The notes beneath the pieces were generated by a model. That model was not told where the DNA came from, ran no database searches, and was given only the letters and a program-made list of their open reading frames with translations. 64,000 nt of DNA. It comes from Apostichopus japonicus. Taxonomy: Eukaryota; Echinodermata; Holothuroidea; Aspidochirotida; Stichopodidae. This document shows, piece by piece, positions 10,740-23,200 of the stretch. The first letter of the stretch is position 1, and each line of letters opens with the position of its first letter. A program made the translations under genes and the position numbers. The stretch is from contig NC_092569.1 in NCBI RefSeq assembly GCF_037975245.1, forward strand, positions 26,983,168 to 27,047,167, in the 5' to 3' direction.

Positions 10740-13700
10740 AATTCATCCTGGTATGATTTTACATCATCGTCATCTTAATGCCTTTGGAATTATATAGAGT
10801 GGGCGGGCGGAGGAGGCGGGGGGGGGGTGGGGGAGTGGGCGGAGGTAGAGGGGAGATACTCCTCATTGGTAGCTCAGTGAAATATCTCCAATTGGATCAA
10901 TACCATGTTGTGAGGTTGGGTATGCGAGGAAACAAGTTGCATAGCAGTTTACACCAATTCGTGTGTATCGTGGATGTGTCTTCGTGCCTGTTGTCGGTAT
11001 GACCTCAACTAAATCGATCGATGTTCGTTCATGGAAGCGTAGAAGGTGCATCACATTAACGACTTTAATACACATATTACAAACATCCTATACGGCATAA
11101 CATTGCTGTTTTGCGTACCATCTTGCTACCATCTTGACAAAAACGTCAAAACTGATAAATTACCTGTCTTGTAATTTCTTAAGGTTTTCGAAAATTTACG
11201 CAATCACAGTACGACTCGTCCGGAAACGGTGATTTGCAGATGTTGACGTATTGACGAGAAATAAATCAGTCTGCAAAAAAATGCTACGTGTGGTAAGAAC
11301 GATAACTTTATGATTATGTTTGACTTTGTAAGTATTGACAAGTAAGTCGTTAATGAGATATCCCTTCGTTGTACGCCTCCTCCGGGACGCTTCCCCTGTA
11401 CGCCTCCTCCATACCAGAGGCCCATGATACCCAATGAATTTTCAGGTTTTATGTATGTATACGTCTAATAGAAAGGACTTAAAAATGGAGGTAAATCACA
11501 ACTAACAAATTTACACAAATAGTTTCATAACTGATTTTACACGAAGCAAAGTTAGCAACGGTCGGGAATTTGAATCGTACTTTTCTTTTTTATTAAATTT
11601 ATTTATTATTATTTTTCTATTATTATTATTTTTACGGTTTTGCTGCATAAAGTGGTTTTCACAATCAATGTCCCCAGAGCATTGCTAATCACAAACGTCT
11701 ACTTGAACAAAAACAGATTATATTACCTTAGAAATTTGCCTCAGGGATATTTCTTTCCCTTTTAGCTGAACATTTTGTTGAATTGACCACATTCTGTGGG
11801 GAATATATGCTCGTGACGTTTTAAGAAATGATACGGTTGTAGAAAACGATGATATCAGCTATTTATGAGTTTAGTCTGACCCATAGAAAAGAATCACAAA
11901 CGATGTGATATTGGTTATCAAAATCATAGGTTGCGAATGGACAAAATAAACTCAAATCAAGTCAAACAGCAGAAATATTATGACAAAATCCTAATTTTGT
12001 TTTATTAAATAACTTTCTTATTTAGCGAACAAACATTGACAAAGTAATGAAGCAGCCTGTCAATTAACAATATTAAAAGCAAATATTTAAAGAAAAGTTG
12101 AAGGCTGTTGTTTGCCGCTACTTTGAAACATATATGATTTATGATTCATCGATATATTACACTAAACAAGGAATCCTTGGCAACATACATTGTATACATT
12201 TATTGAATGTTTTCAGAAGAAAAATAGAAACTGTATGATAATAAGGTATTCTTCGTTGCTATGCAGCACAAACACAATTATAAGTGATTCAACAATCAAT
12301 GGGCGATTTATCTGTCATAGGTAGTAGGCTCGGTGGCATTAAAATGAACCCAGGGGCGAAACAACCTTCTTCTTTTTTTTGCACTGGGAAGGGATATCTG
12401 GGAAGGGAAGGGATGTTATGTTGTCCAGAGGAGGAACTTTAAGGAAGCGTTGTCCTATTAATTAAACAATAGTTATAGTGCTCTAACACTCGATCTTATT
12501 GCAGGATTTGTTACATTGCACTTCATGCTATTACACTGAGCGGTTAGCTTAGAATTGACATGAGTGGTTACTAAATATATGAATCATTGTCAAGGTGGAC
12601 ATTTTTGCCCGACTTCCCCTCTCCCTCCCCTCCCCTTCCCCGCTGTCTTTACCCTAAATTGTTTTAACCGAAGAAGACTATCTTTTATACATTTACTATG
12701 ACCATATATACGGCAAGGTAATAGGCCTAAGCATCCACGTTATGCACATTTAATACGATGTAAACCACTTCAGTCAGGCCGTTTCACATGATTGTGTAAT
12801 GAAAAACCGATTTTCTTTCGATGTAATCATTGCCTATACAGGAATTTAAGTTTCTTGCGCGCATTGCCAAGTTGTACAATGCTTAGTAATAAGGCACTTG
12901 AGCATCCTTCCCAGGACACTTTCGACTTTACGCTGAAGCGTCAGATTTCTTCATTAGCAAAAGTTTAAAATTGAAAAATGTAAGTTGACAATGTCTTTTT
13001 ACAAATGAAAAGCTGTAAACCAGTTTCCATCTGTTTTTTTTTTAATCAGTGTTCAACAGCCACTGTAAATGCACATCAACAGTTTGTATTAAAAAACAGA
13101 TTTATTTCTGTTTGTTCAAGTAGAATTTTATGTGCCATCAACTTGTAAAAAGTGATGTAATATTCACAATCCTGGTTGTATATAAGTCAAACTCCGTTTG
13201 CAGATTTTTCAGAATTGACAAAGTTACAGTTTGAATACATGGTAAGAAGTTTGTTGTTGAAAGTAAAAAATTATGTATACAACAGAAGCTGCTATTTGTT
13301 TTTAAAGTAATTTGTGTTCCTGGGGGGAATCTTCCGCGGAGAGGAAATTGTTGCAATGAAAAGAGATTCAGAGATAAAAAAAAACATAAAACCAACAGTA
13401 AATCTAAGAGGAATACAATGTGAGAGTCAAATTTAGTAAAGACACATACTTTTATTTTACCAAAATGCCATTTTGATTGGAGTTTTAGACTTTTAGGATA
13501 ACATTTAATCAGTAGATGTGGATTTAGCACGGCAAAACAACTAATGTTACATTATATATTTCACTAATATGTGCCATGGCTACCAATCAGATGTTAATTA
13601 AGATGACTTTGTTTTGGACAGTTGTCATTTGATGAGATCATCTCTTGTGCTGGTTTGCACTCTGCTTACAACTGTTTGTGGGGTACGTAGTAACATAATG

Positions 13701-13780
13701 TGCTCCTTAACTTTATCAAGACATATTCATGACATGCTTTATGTTTGTAACAGTTGAACAACTTTGACCCCCCAAAATTA
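10740..13780. other. 3-kb spacer, nothing recognised
   Basis: It contains G-rich (10800-10850) and C-rich (12600-12640) stretches. A minus-strand open frame at 13138-13530 (130 codons) is low-complexity and Leu/Phe-rich without a recognisable domain, so it is not called. Confidence 0.4.
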
Positions 13781-13841
13781 TTATAACAATAACAATATCA
13801 ATAACAATAACAATTACAATAACAATCATAATAACAATAAC

Positions 13842-13894
<53 letters not shown>

Positions 13895-13965
13895 TAATAA
13901 TAATAACAATAACAATAACAATAACGATAACAATAACAATAATAATAACAATAATATTAATAATA
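13781..13965. repeat. (AAT/AAC)n microsatellite
   Basis: AAT and AAC trinucleotides. The poly-Asn frame is an artefact. Confidence 0.9.
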
Positions 13966-14106
13966 AAAATAATATTTTTTCCTTTTTCATTTGCATTCAT
14001 ATCTTCGGCACAACAAATTAGGTTAAAAAAGAAAGATCAATCTATTTCATGACATAGAAAAAAATAATAATAATAATATTTTCCTTTATCAATAGTGCAA
14101 GGAATC

Positions 14107-14412
14107 TCAGCAGTTTAATTTCTTTGTGCTCTTTGTTATTAGTAAGTATATGCATTTCAACACATAAAAATTAAAGCTGATATTTGAAAGTATTATAATT
14201 TGGAACGCTTTTATTAATTCTACACAGGTTAAAATAGTACTTGGCGTAAAAATTTTGAGGCTATACCATTTCATTTTGTTCTCATATTCATAACCAAAAC
14301 ACACATGTTCGTACTCGACCGCAACTTTTGAATTAAATATTTCGAGATATATTTTATTCCAAATATCTCCTCCAACTTTGCTGCAACGCCAGAGAAGTAC
14401 CGTACCGTGCAT
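14107..14412 (-). pseudogene. Possible L1/Tx1-like LINE fragment
   Basis: A 101-codon minus-strand frame starts LLWRCSKVGGDIWNKIYLEI. It resembles the (L/F)W.C..V..FW..I motif found after the reverse transcriptase in L1/Tx1-type LINEs, followed by hydrophobic and lysine-rich sequence. No RT motif lies next to it. This is a weak call from motif resemblance only, and it could be chance. Confidence 0.25.
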
Positions 14413-14582
14413 GTGATAAATAACTGAATTATGAAACAGACGTTTTTTTTTTCATTGATAATATTACACTATGAACTTGATCTTTTACGAAGCACTGTTA
14501 TGCGTATTCTAGTATAATAATGACACAGATCGTGTCTCGAAAGGTTGAGGAATTGTGGACAACTCTGACATCCACAGGGGTT

Positions 14583-14962
14583 CCAGTGGCGGAGCTAAGG
14601 GTATTGGTCAGGAGGGGCGAAAATGGTCTGTAGGGGCGCTTTCGACACTATCTAAGCGGAGCGCCACCACTGGTTGGCGCGTAGCGTACAGGCATTTTTT
14701 GAGTAAAGATACTCCCTAGATCGCCGGAAATGACCCTTTTCGGGCATGGCTAATTTACAGATAAACGAAGAATAAATAGGTGTCATCGCCAAATTACACC
14801 AACAAATTGTGACATATGTCAATATGTTGATGAGAGCGCAATCAAAAAGTCAATAATCGCGAATAATTTAAAAGTGGTAAAGAGCTGAAAAGGGCGCCAG
14901 CAGTCCATTGAGATCCGTCAGAGGGACATTTTCCCCCTGACTGTATGGACGCTCCGCCACTG
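14583..14962 (-). mobile_element. hAT-type MITE (copy 2), opposite orientation
   Basis: It begins CAGTGGCGGAGC and ends GCTCCGCCACTG. Its reverse complement matches the element at 8681-9069 over nearly all its length, including the CTATCTAAGCGGAGCGCCACCA and GGCGATGACACCTA regions. A clean target duplication is not visible, and the right flank is an expanded G tract that may hide it. Confidence 0.75.
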
Positions 14963-15745
14963 GGGGGGGGGGTCGTGGGGAGGGATAGTGTTAGGGAACC
15001 CTGCTCTATGTATCGGATACAGCAGAGGCCCCTGATTAAATTGTTATTACCATTCTGGTTCTAAGAAATGGATTGCTACCTGATACACACAAACAACAAA
15101 ACAATGGTCGAGTAATATCTTACAGGAAAATGATCCATGGATTATCATTTTCAAAGCAATTTCTTTTAGAAATTAGGCAAGCGAAGCCTGCAATGTTAAC
15201 TTTTGAACTCTGGATGAATTGCTAGAGGTCACCGTGACGCCGTTCACTACACAAAGGAAAGTAAAAACATGATGATCTAGTGCATTGATATGTTGGCATA
15301 AATCATAACACTTACACCCACCACATTCATGCTAAGATCAGGTTGTTATGGTATACAACAGTGTATGCAGCAACTGTTCAAAACAGTTAACCGAGGCTAT
15401 GGGCTTAGTAGCTTAGACCCAGTTCTGGGGGGTTGAGGAGGGGGAGGGGGGCTGGGGGGGGCTGTAGGATGTAGGCTTTGCCTGACAAATTTCTCTAGCT
15501 CCCAATACTCACAATTCACCTTCACAAAGAAATTTCCATCAGGAATTTTTATGTTTAACTTTCATCGCAACACCGCGTTATGAATTATTGCTATATCAGT
15601 TAGGCTACAGTAGAAAAAAAATTGATACATCCACGTATCGTAAATGCAATATTTTTGGGAAATGCCCTGTGAATTTTATCAATTGAACAAATTGTAAAAA
15701 CGAAATTGGAATCATGACGATTGAAATCAGTCTATCGAGACGAGA
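14963..15745. other. Spacer, nothing recognised
   Basis: G-rich runs at 14963-14985 and 15425-15460. No gene signal. Confidence 0.4.
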
Positions 15746-15975
<230 letters not shown>

Positions 15976-15979
15976 AAGT

Positions 15980-17253
15980 AGAAGGCTAAACAAGGCAAAA
16001 CTATATTAATATTTTGTCTTCCTGTCTTACATTTTTATACTGATATTTTCCACGCAATGGATAGACAACTTCAGGTTACTCCCATCTCACCCAAAAAAAA
16101 AAGGCATTTTCAGTCAAAATAAAGAACTTGTTGCCGTCTAGTAGCTGTTTTAATTTCTGTAACATGTCTGAGCATGAAAAGGTTCTGTCAACATTTAATG
16201 ACGCTTCGTGCGTGCGCATTATTCCTTACTTAAAGTTTACCGATGTTTTATTATGCAACGCTGTTTCGTAAATAATTTCGGAATCTACCGAAACACACCA
16301 CTAGCATCCTCCCCCCCCCTCCCCACACCCACGCTCTTCTTTCGAGAATCCTGTATCCGACAATTATAAATCTGGTATTAATGACTTACACTATGATAAT
16401 CACTATTAACAAAATACGTGGAACGTGTTGTGCGATAACCCTCTCGCCGCCCCCCCCCCCTCTCTCTCTCTATAAATAAATTGGGGGCCCTTAGACCTGC
16501 GTCTGACCCAGCTGAAAGCCACTAATTATGAATTATTAAATCATTTGAGTAATACTTTATACATCATTAAAAGTATTGCCAATGCGTTGCTCGAAATGCG
16601 AAATCGTAGCTCACTTTGAACTTATCAATATACCACAAAAATCTGGTCTTGTTAACTGGTTGCCCGCACAGTGGTCGTTTATACTCCTGCACCGGTCAGA
16701 TGCATCCTTATAATATCACCGTTAGAAAATGGTACATATCCACTCCTGCTATCATACGAAGGTTTTAGTAAACTGGGCGAAGGCGTTCAGAGATAACGGT
16801 AGCGAGATTACGGTATTGTCGAGATTTAAGTCACAACACACATGTAGAGCAGCGTAAATTCACTTGTTGCCTCAGACGTGTGTCAATCATTAATTGTCAT
16901 AGGTTAGAAGCATAAATAGATTAACCAGGGAGTTTGTTAACAACTACCTGAATTAAAGGCGATATCGCTCGTAGACTTTTTTTTGAGGGCGCTAGCATTA
17001 TCGCGGTTTCAGGGAGGTTTAATGGGACCCATATTACTCACGTGACCTCGGTGGCAAATTTAGATCAGTGAATAGCACAGGCAAGCGTATGCGTACTGTA
17101 ACAAGCTCGTACCCATGCACACATAATGTTATAACACAGCATTTCAGTGTACCGCACAGGATGTTCGTACTCGATAGTTTGTAGTTTGTGTGCCTTTAGT
17201 AAAGAATACTGTACGATTTTCGTCCAAATACAATCGAGAGTATAGTGAAAATC
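15980..17253. other. Spacer and probable promoter/5' UTR of the transposase gene
   Basis: No coding sequence. The last few hundred bases before the ATG at 17254 presumably hold the promoter and 5' UTR. No TATA box could be assigned with confidence. Confidence 0.3.
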
Positions 17254-20200
17254 ATGGAAAAGGGATCAGGGCAAGGAGAATCTGGCGAAAGAAAACGGCC
17301 TTATCCTGGAACGAGCGTAGGTTCAAGTGGAGGAAGGCCTTTGTTGCATGGACCGAATAGGAACCGCAGTGTGAAGGAACAACAGCGACAAAGAGATGCC
17401 ACGAAGATTTATCTTCTACGTTCTTATGTAAACTGGCAAATGGAGAAAGAACTCTACAAACATTTCCATGATTTGACTTTTGTTAGCAACGCAGATTTCG
17501 CAGAACATTTGCTTCAGGATCACACAAAAAGGTAATGATTTGCTTAGCTAGGCTAAAACTGTTTGGGTAGTACTACTACTAGTACATGGTAGTACTACAG
17601 GGTATTGTCCTAGGTTACATGTATAGCCTAGGCCTAGTCAGTATTGCGAAGTACAGAATACTGCGAAGTTCAGACATCCCTAAGAAATACACGATTACAC
17701 CATGATAACCTACAAGCAAAAGCCAATATCACTAAAAACTACAAAGCTACAGTTATTTCCTCTCCAAAATGACCCGTGTGCAAGTATGTACGTACATATT
17801 TGTCAATAACATGAATATATAGTTTTGGTGTATTTTAAGGCTTAGGTACGTGTTCGAACTTGGCAGTGTCTATGCTATTGTTTTTGTAACATACATGATT
17901 TGATAAGCCTAGGCTATGTAACTAGGCCTATCATTCATTATTTTTCCAATGGACCTAGTATGTGCTAACCTTATCATACTTAGCCTAGCACAAAGTAGCA
18001 GTAAGTTTTCTTACTGAGTCTGTTTGTGAATGCTTGTCATGAAGATACTGTATACAGTTAAACATTAAAATATCCTTCCTAAAGAAGACTGACAGGGACT
18101 GGGGGTCTTTAGTTTCACTCCTCATATTTATGCCATGGAAAGCTGGGCCTTCTCATCACTAAAAAGTAAACTGTTTTTGCCTCAACAAATTGATGGAAAC
18201 ATATTTTCTAACCACTAGGCCTAGGTGATCTGTTCATCCCCACCCCTCCAGGTTCTAAATTGTTATCAGCTGTCCTTGTTTGAAGAATAATTCTTGTGAA
18301 TGAGCATTTGAAAGAAAAGTATTAAGTATGAAGCCTCATCTTTGTCCAGTCATATAACATAGGACTAAGGCCTATAGTATTAGTAATAAGTATGATGTTC
18401 ATAGTAATTGCATCCCCTAATTTTGTAATATGCACCAGTGAGGAAGGCCTACTATGCTGTACAAATAAAACCACATGGACCTGCATAAAAATAATGCATC
18501 TACATAAATACTTTAGAATCACTCCTAACTGATTTACATGTTGGGTCATTCCATATCAAATCACCAAATTTTGGGGTATGTTGTAGTTCGACATCTTTGA
18601 AAAATTCCCAGATTTATTGTATGAGTGGACCACCACAAAATAAGCATATTCTGAAAATTTCAGTTGCATTGCTTTACTATTGGCCGATTTAAAATTTAAA
18701 ATTAAAATTCTTTCTTCTATTTTATAAGTCTTCTAATTAAATGAATTCAACCAGGAGCAGACAAGTACATTGCATATAGTATTTTTTTATATGAAATTAA
18801 AAACTGCACAGTATTGAACTGAATGACCTTGAAGTACAGTACAATACCCAGGCTCAAAACACATGGAACATCAAAACAGGCAAAAACGTTTTTTGTAAAA
18901 ATCCCAAACTTTGAGGATTTTTCATTTCAAAATAAGGCAAAACACCCTCCTGAATTTTTTTGTGCAAACAGGGTGGTACTATATCTCTTCCAGAAAAAAT
19001 TATCAATTTTTTTTTAATTTGACGCGTTTTGAGTTATTGGCCGTCAAAAACAACCTCTTTTGTACATCGGAGCAACTTAACAACTTCATAAATTAATATT
19101 GAGAACAGCTAGAACCCTGAAATTTGTTATTGTGTAAGAACTTTGTACTCATTAATAAAGTATAAACCCTGACAGCTCTAACATGGTTACTTTGGTAAAA
19201 AATTGGCATCAAAACCCCTACCTCATGCTGAATCGCAGCATGAAATAGCAACTTTAGAGTTGCACAACTTGCAAACATATTATAAGAAAGCATCGTAATC
19301 ACTATTTTGTAATATTTGTAGTAGACATAATAACCTCTGAAAGAATCAAGTACCATGAAGCAATGGTTTGGGAGCAATTCATCACTAAAAATGGCACATT
19401 TTTTAGCGAAAAGTACAAACATAAAATATTTTGACACTTTTAAGTTGACCTAACTCCACAAGACAATATTTTTGTAGCCTAATTTTTTCTTTTCCTGTTC
19501 TATGGGTTAGACTCTATAGGCATCTGTAATAGAAAGGTAGTAGAAATTCTGAATGTTCAATTGCTGAGAAATGAGACCTCAAAAGTCAAGAAAATGCCAA
19601 AATGCCATGGTGGCGACAAATTGCGGAATTTCAAAGTGTGATAAATCGGCCAATTGTAAAGTTATGCAACTGAAATTTTCAGAATATACTTATTTTATGG
19701 TGGTCCAATCATAAAATAAATTTGGGAATTTTTGGAAAGGGTGCAGCAACAGCCATCCGTGATTTGACACGGAATGACCCTGTTTTCACTTTTCACACCG
19801 CTACGTATGCAACTAGATCTTAGGTTTTTCTAAGCTCAGCCACAGCCAGCATATATGCAATCAAGTTTTAATGGTTCATTTGGGCAACAGAGTGTATACT
19901 GTTATCTACTGACTGTCTGTCCAATATTCCAGCAATCATGTGTACATTTCTGTGTTTGGGATTTTTGAAGGAACCCAACTGCTATGCAAGAAATTAGGTT
20001 AATTAGCCTCACTAATTGAGGGACCATATTAGTACATATAGCTTTACCTATATAAACCTTTATATAGCCATGCCTGGAGGTAAGAAAGTACCAGTTTTTT
20101 GTGTAGGCCTGATGCTCATACTTTATGATGCTGTCCTAAGTTATCATATTTTTATAGTCAGTACTTTGCTTGTTTTTGTTCAGCTTCTTGTAAATGATCT

Positions 20201-23200
20201 GATGTTTAGTGTTAAAAAATGATAATATCTATTAAATTTGGTGGCCAAAACTTATCTCTTGTGGAGAGTAATCGAGCGTTAATGGTAGTCTGATATCAAG
20301 CTATTCACTTAAACAGGAAGTCTTCACAATGGTGGGCTTATGTCATGGAGTAAGCTAGCATCACAATTCTCACACATGAAACCAACTGCTCACATAAACA
20401 GGAAGTTTACACAGTACAGTAGGTAAATAACGAGTGTACATCAGTCTTTGATCTTGAAAAAGACTGGACATCTTTTAGTGATATGAAACCAAACAGTTCA
20501 CTTAGACAGGAAGTTTACATAGTAAATTGTACATTGACATGTGAGCTGAAGTTGATGGGCAAGCAGTTGGGCAACACAAAATTATCCTCACAATTTTCTT
20601 GAAAGGTACTGAGGTTTATGGATATGTTGAAGAAGAGTATGAAAGAACATCTCATCCTTATCTGGGTTTAAGTCAATATGGGTTAACAATATGTCATTAT
20701 TGAAAAGTGTTTGTTTGTTACTTTTCTCTTTCATATTTTTTCTTGGTTAGGTACAGTATGAAAACCTGTTGTTTTTAATGATTTGGTCATTACCAGATTC
20801 ATTAAGCATACAATTAAGCTTGTGGTGTACTGTACAGTTAATTTACTATTTCAGTTAATATGATCTACGGACAATTTTTTTGTTTCATTGAACAGGTGTC
20901 AAATGCATCTTTTCCGGAAAGATGCCGAAAGTCAGACAGAGGCATTCTCAGCAGCTGTCACCACAGAAAGATCAGTTGACACTCAGAAAGGAGAAGGTAA
21001 ATTTATATGTTTATCCTTGCATGAATTACAGACTGGAAGAGCAGTGCTAATCTTATATCTGATCTGATGTGATCAGAAAAATTATACAATTTCATTCTCA
21101 TTAAATTCCCAAAGAAAAGAAAAAATGGTAGCATATTGCTCATCCACTAAAAAGCATACATGTGTATTAGAATTTATAAAAGTAAGTGGGCCTGATATTA
21201 TCAGGATCTTCTTTAGAGGCAAACTGACTAGTAATAGGAAATTCAAGAGACACAATAGAGCCTGGAACAGAGAGGACATTGTGAGCACAAAGAAAAGAGT
21301 TAATGGTGTATTGAACAAAAGGAGTCAGGGAAAGCAGAGGTAATAGATAAACTGTGGAGTACAAAACGAGGATTAAGTAAGGAGAGAGGGCAAATAAACT
21401 ATGGCAGAATACAGAGATGGAGCAGGATAAAGTTAGTCATGTCCCTCCTGTATTTTGAGCCCAAGGTTAAGGCATTCCGTCCACTCTCTCTATCTCTGCT
21501 GAGGTGTACTATGTCTGAGATGTTAAGTCTACGAATTTAGTTACCTGTTGGGACATGTCTTTAATGGTATGATTGGGCAGCTGCAAGTGTTCCCCTACTG
21601 GAGTCTCCATTTTCATGGTATTGCCATTGACCTGTGACTAGAAATGCTTCTTGAGGGTGGTCTTGGTTTCACCAACATACTTGTAACTCAATATCCTATA
21701 CTTTAATGTTCTCTAAACTAAATGACACCATTTGGATTAAAATATCAGTTTCCAATGCTGCATAAGTATAACAATTTCTAAACAAAAGTATATTTTTAGT
21801 CACAGCCATAGTTTCCAATGTGTACAGTACATATTGCAGGAAACTTGCAAGCTAGTAACTATTGTTTTATGTCATCTTTACAGAAACTTTTGATCCAGCT
21901 ACTTCGACACCTCTCAAGAAGCCATCTGCCATGTTCTGTCCAATGTCACCAGTAGGAGTAGATATAGAGCAGCATGGGAGAGAAACTGCAGACCATACAC
22001 ATACATTGTAAGATTGTAATATTGAACTTATCTGAATGCAGATCTAATTAAAACATTGCAATAAGGTTGACACAGACTTACAGCCTGTATGAGCTGCATA
22101 GTTACTAATGTCATCAATTTCAATAGAAGCCTTGTGTATCAGATTGTTGGCAAACTCCACATCTCTCTCTGTTAAGCAATCAAGTCAAATGGTATCATTT
22201 CTATAGACTGCTTTGGTATAAAATATTATCTACAGACAATGAGCAAGATCAGCTGCTTAGCATGATCTTAGAAGGATCCTTTTCTCCACCACAATAGTTG
22301 TTGTTTTATGTTGGGAATGGAAGGTGGCGAAGGGGAGACTTGCTACATTTAACAAGGATTTGGTAAGGGAAGAAGAAACCCAAGGGTATGGAGGGAGGAG
22401 GGTGGGGGCAGTCACTCTTCACTGAACATTTACTATCTGTGCTGTTAATGATTATCTTTAAACGATTTTGTGTGTGTATTAAGTTTGTACGAGTGTATGT
22501 ATGTGAGGAGGTATATATTGGTGGATGGATGGATGTTTGTATCTATTTACATTTACGTGTGCACAATATGCATATCAATTGATGCTTTGTGCAGTTTTAC
22601 TAAGATCAAGAAGGTTTCATGATTTCACTCTACATGTCAGCTTCATTTATATAAAAAAATTGTTTGAGTTACATCATCGATACCACAATGCAATTATTTT
22701 TATTCCGGTTCGAATCAGCTTAGCACAGTATAAGTCAGTTTTTGAATTGTGTAATTGAACTTCATATTTCACTACCTTGTCATCAACTTACTCAAGCCAT
22801 TCTTTTAATATCTGCATTGTTATTGTTTACAGGGGTAACAGTTGTTCCCAAAAAGAACTGCAGAAAGAACTGGAGTACTGCTCAGATGATGAAGGAGAGG
22901 AAGACAAATTTGGAGACTGGGAAGATGTTATGGATGAACTAAACCAGAGTAAACTTTCTGTGTAAGTTTATTTGTTGAACGTCTGACTGTTTATGACTAC
23001 TGTACATTTTAGAATTTTGAAGGTTTGATAATTGATTTTTTCCTTGATGATAAGTCCAAAAGTATAAACTAATAAATTCAATTGTTGACTACTGATGGCT
23101 CAGTATCGAGTGTGGAGTTGAAAAAGCAGTGTTGTTATGACATAAGTTGGTGCATGTGTAATGACTTAGCTAAGTACATAGTTAAGGTGGGCACTGAGCA

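Noticed and set aside
13138-13530. 130-codon minus-strand ORF
   Set aside because: Leu/Phe/Ser-rich, no domain or splice context, in AT-rich spacer where such frames arise by chance.
19093-19437. 114-codon minus-strand ORF inside the intron 1 MITE
   Set aside because: No transposase-like motif and low-complexity hydrophobic composition.
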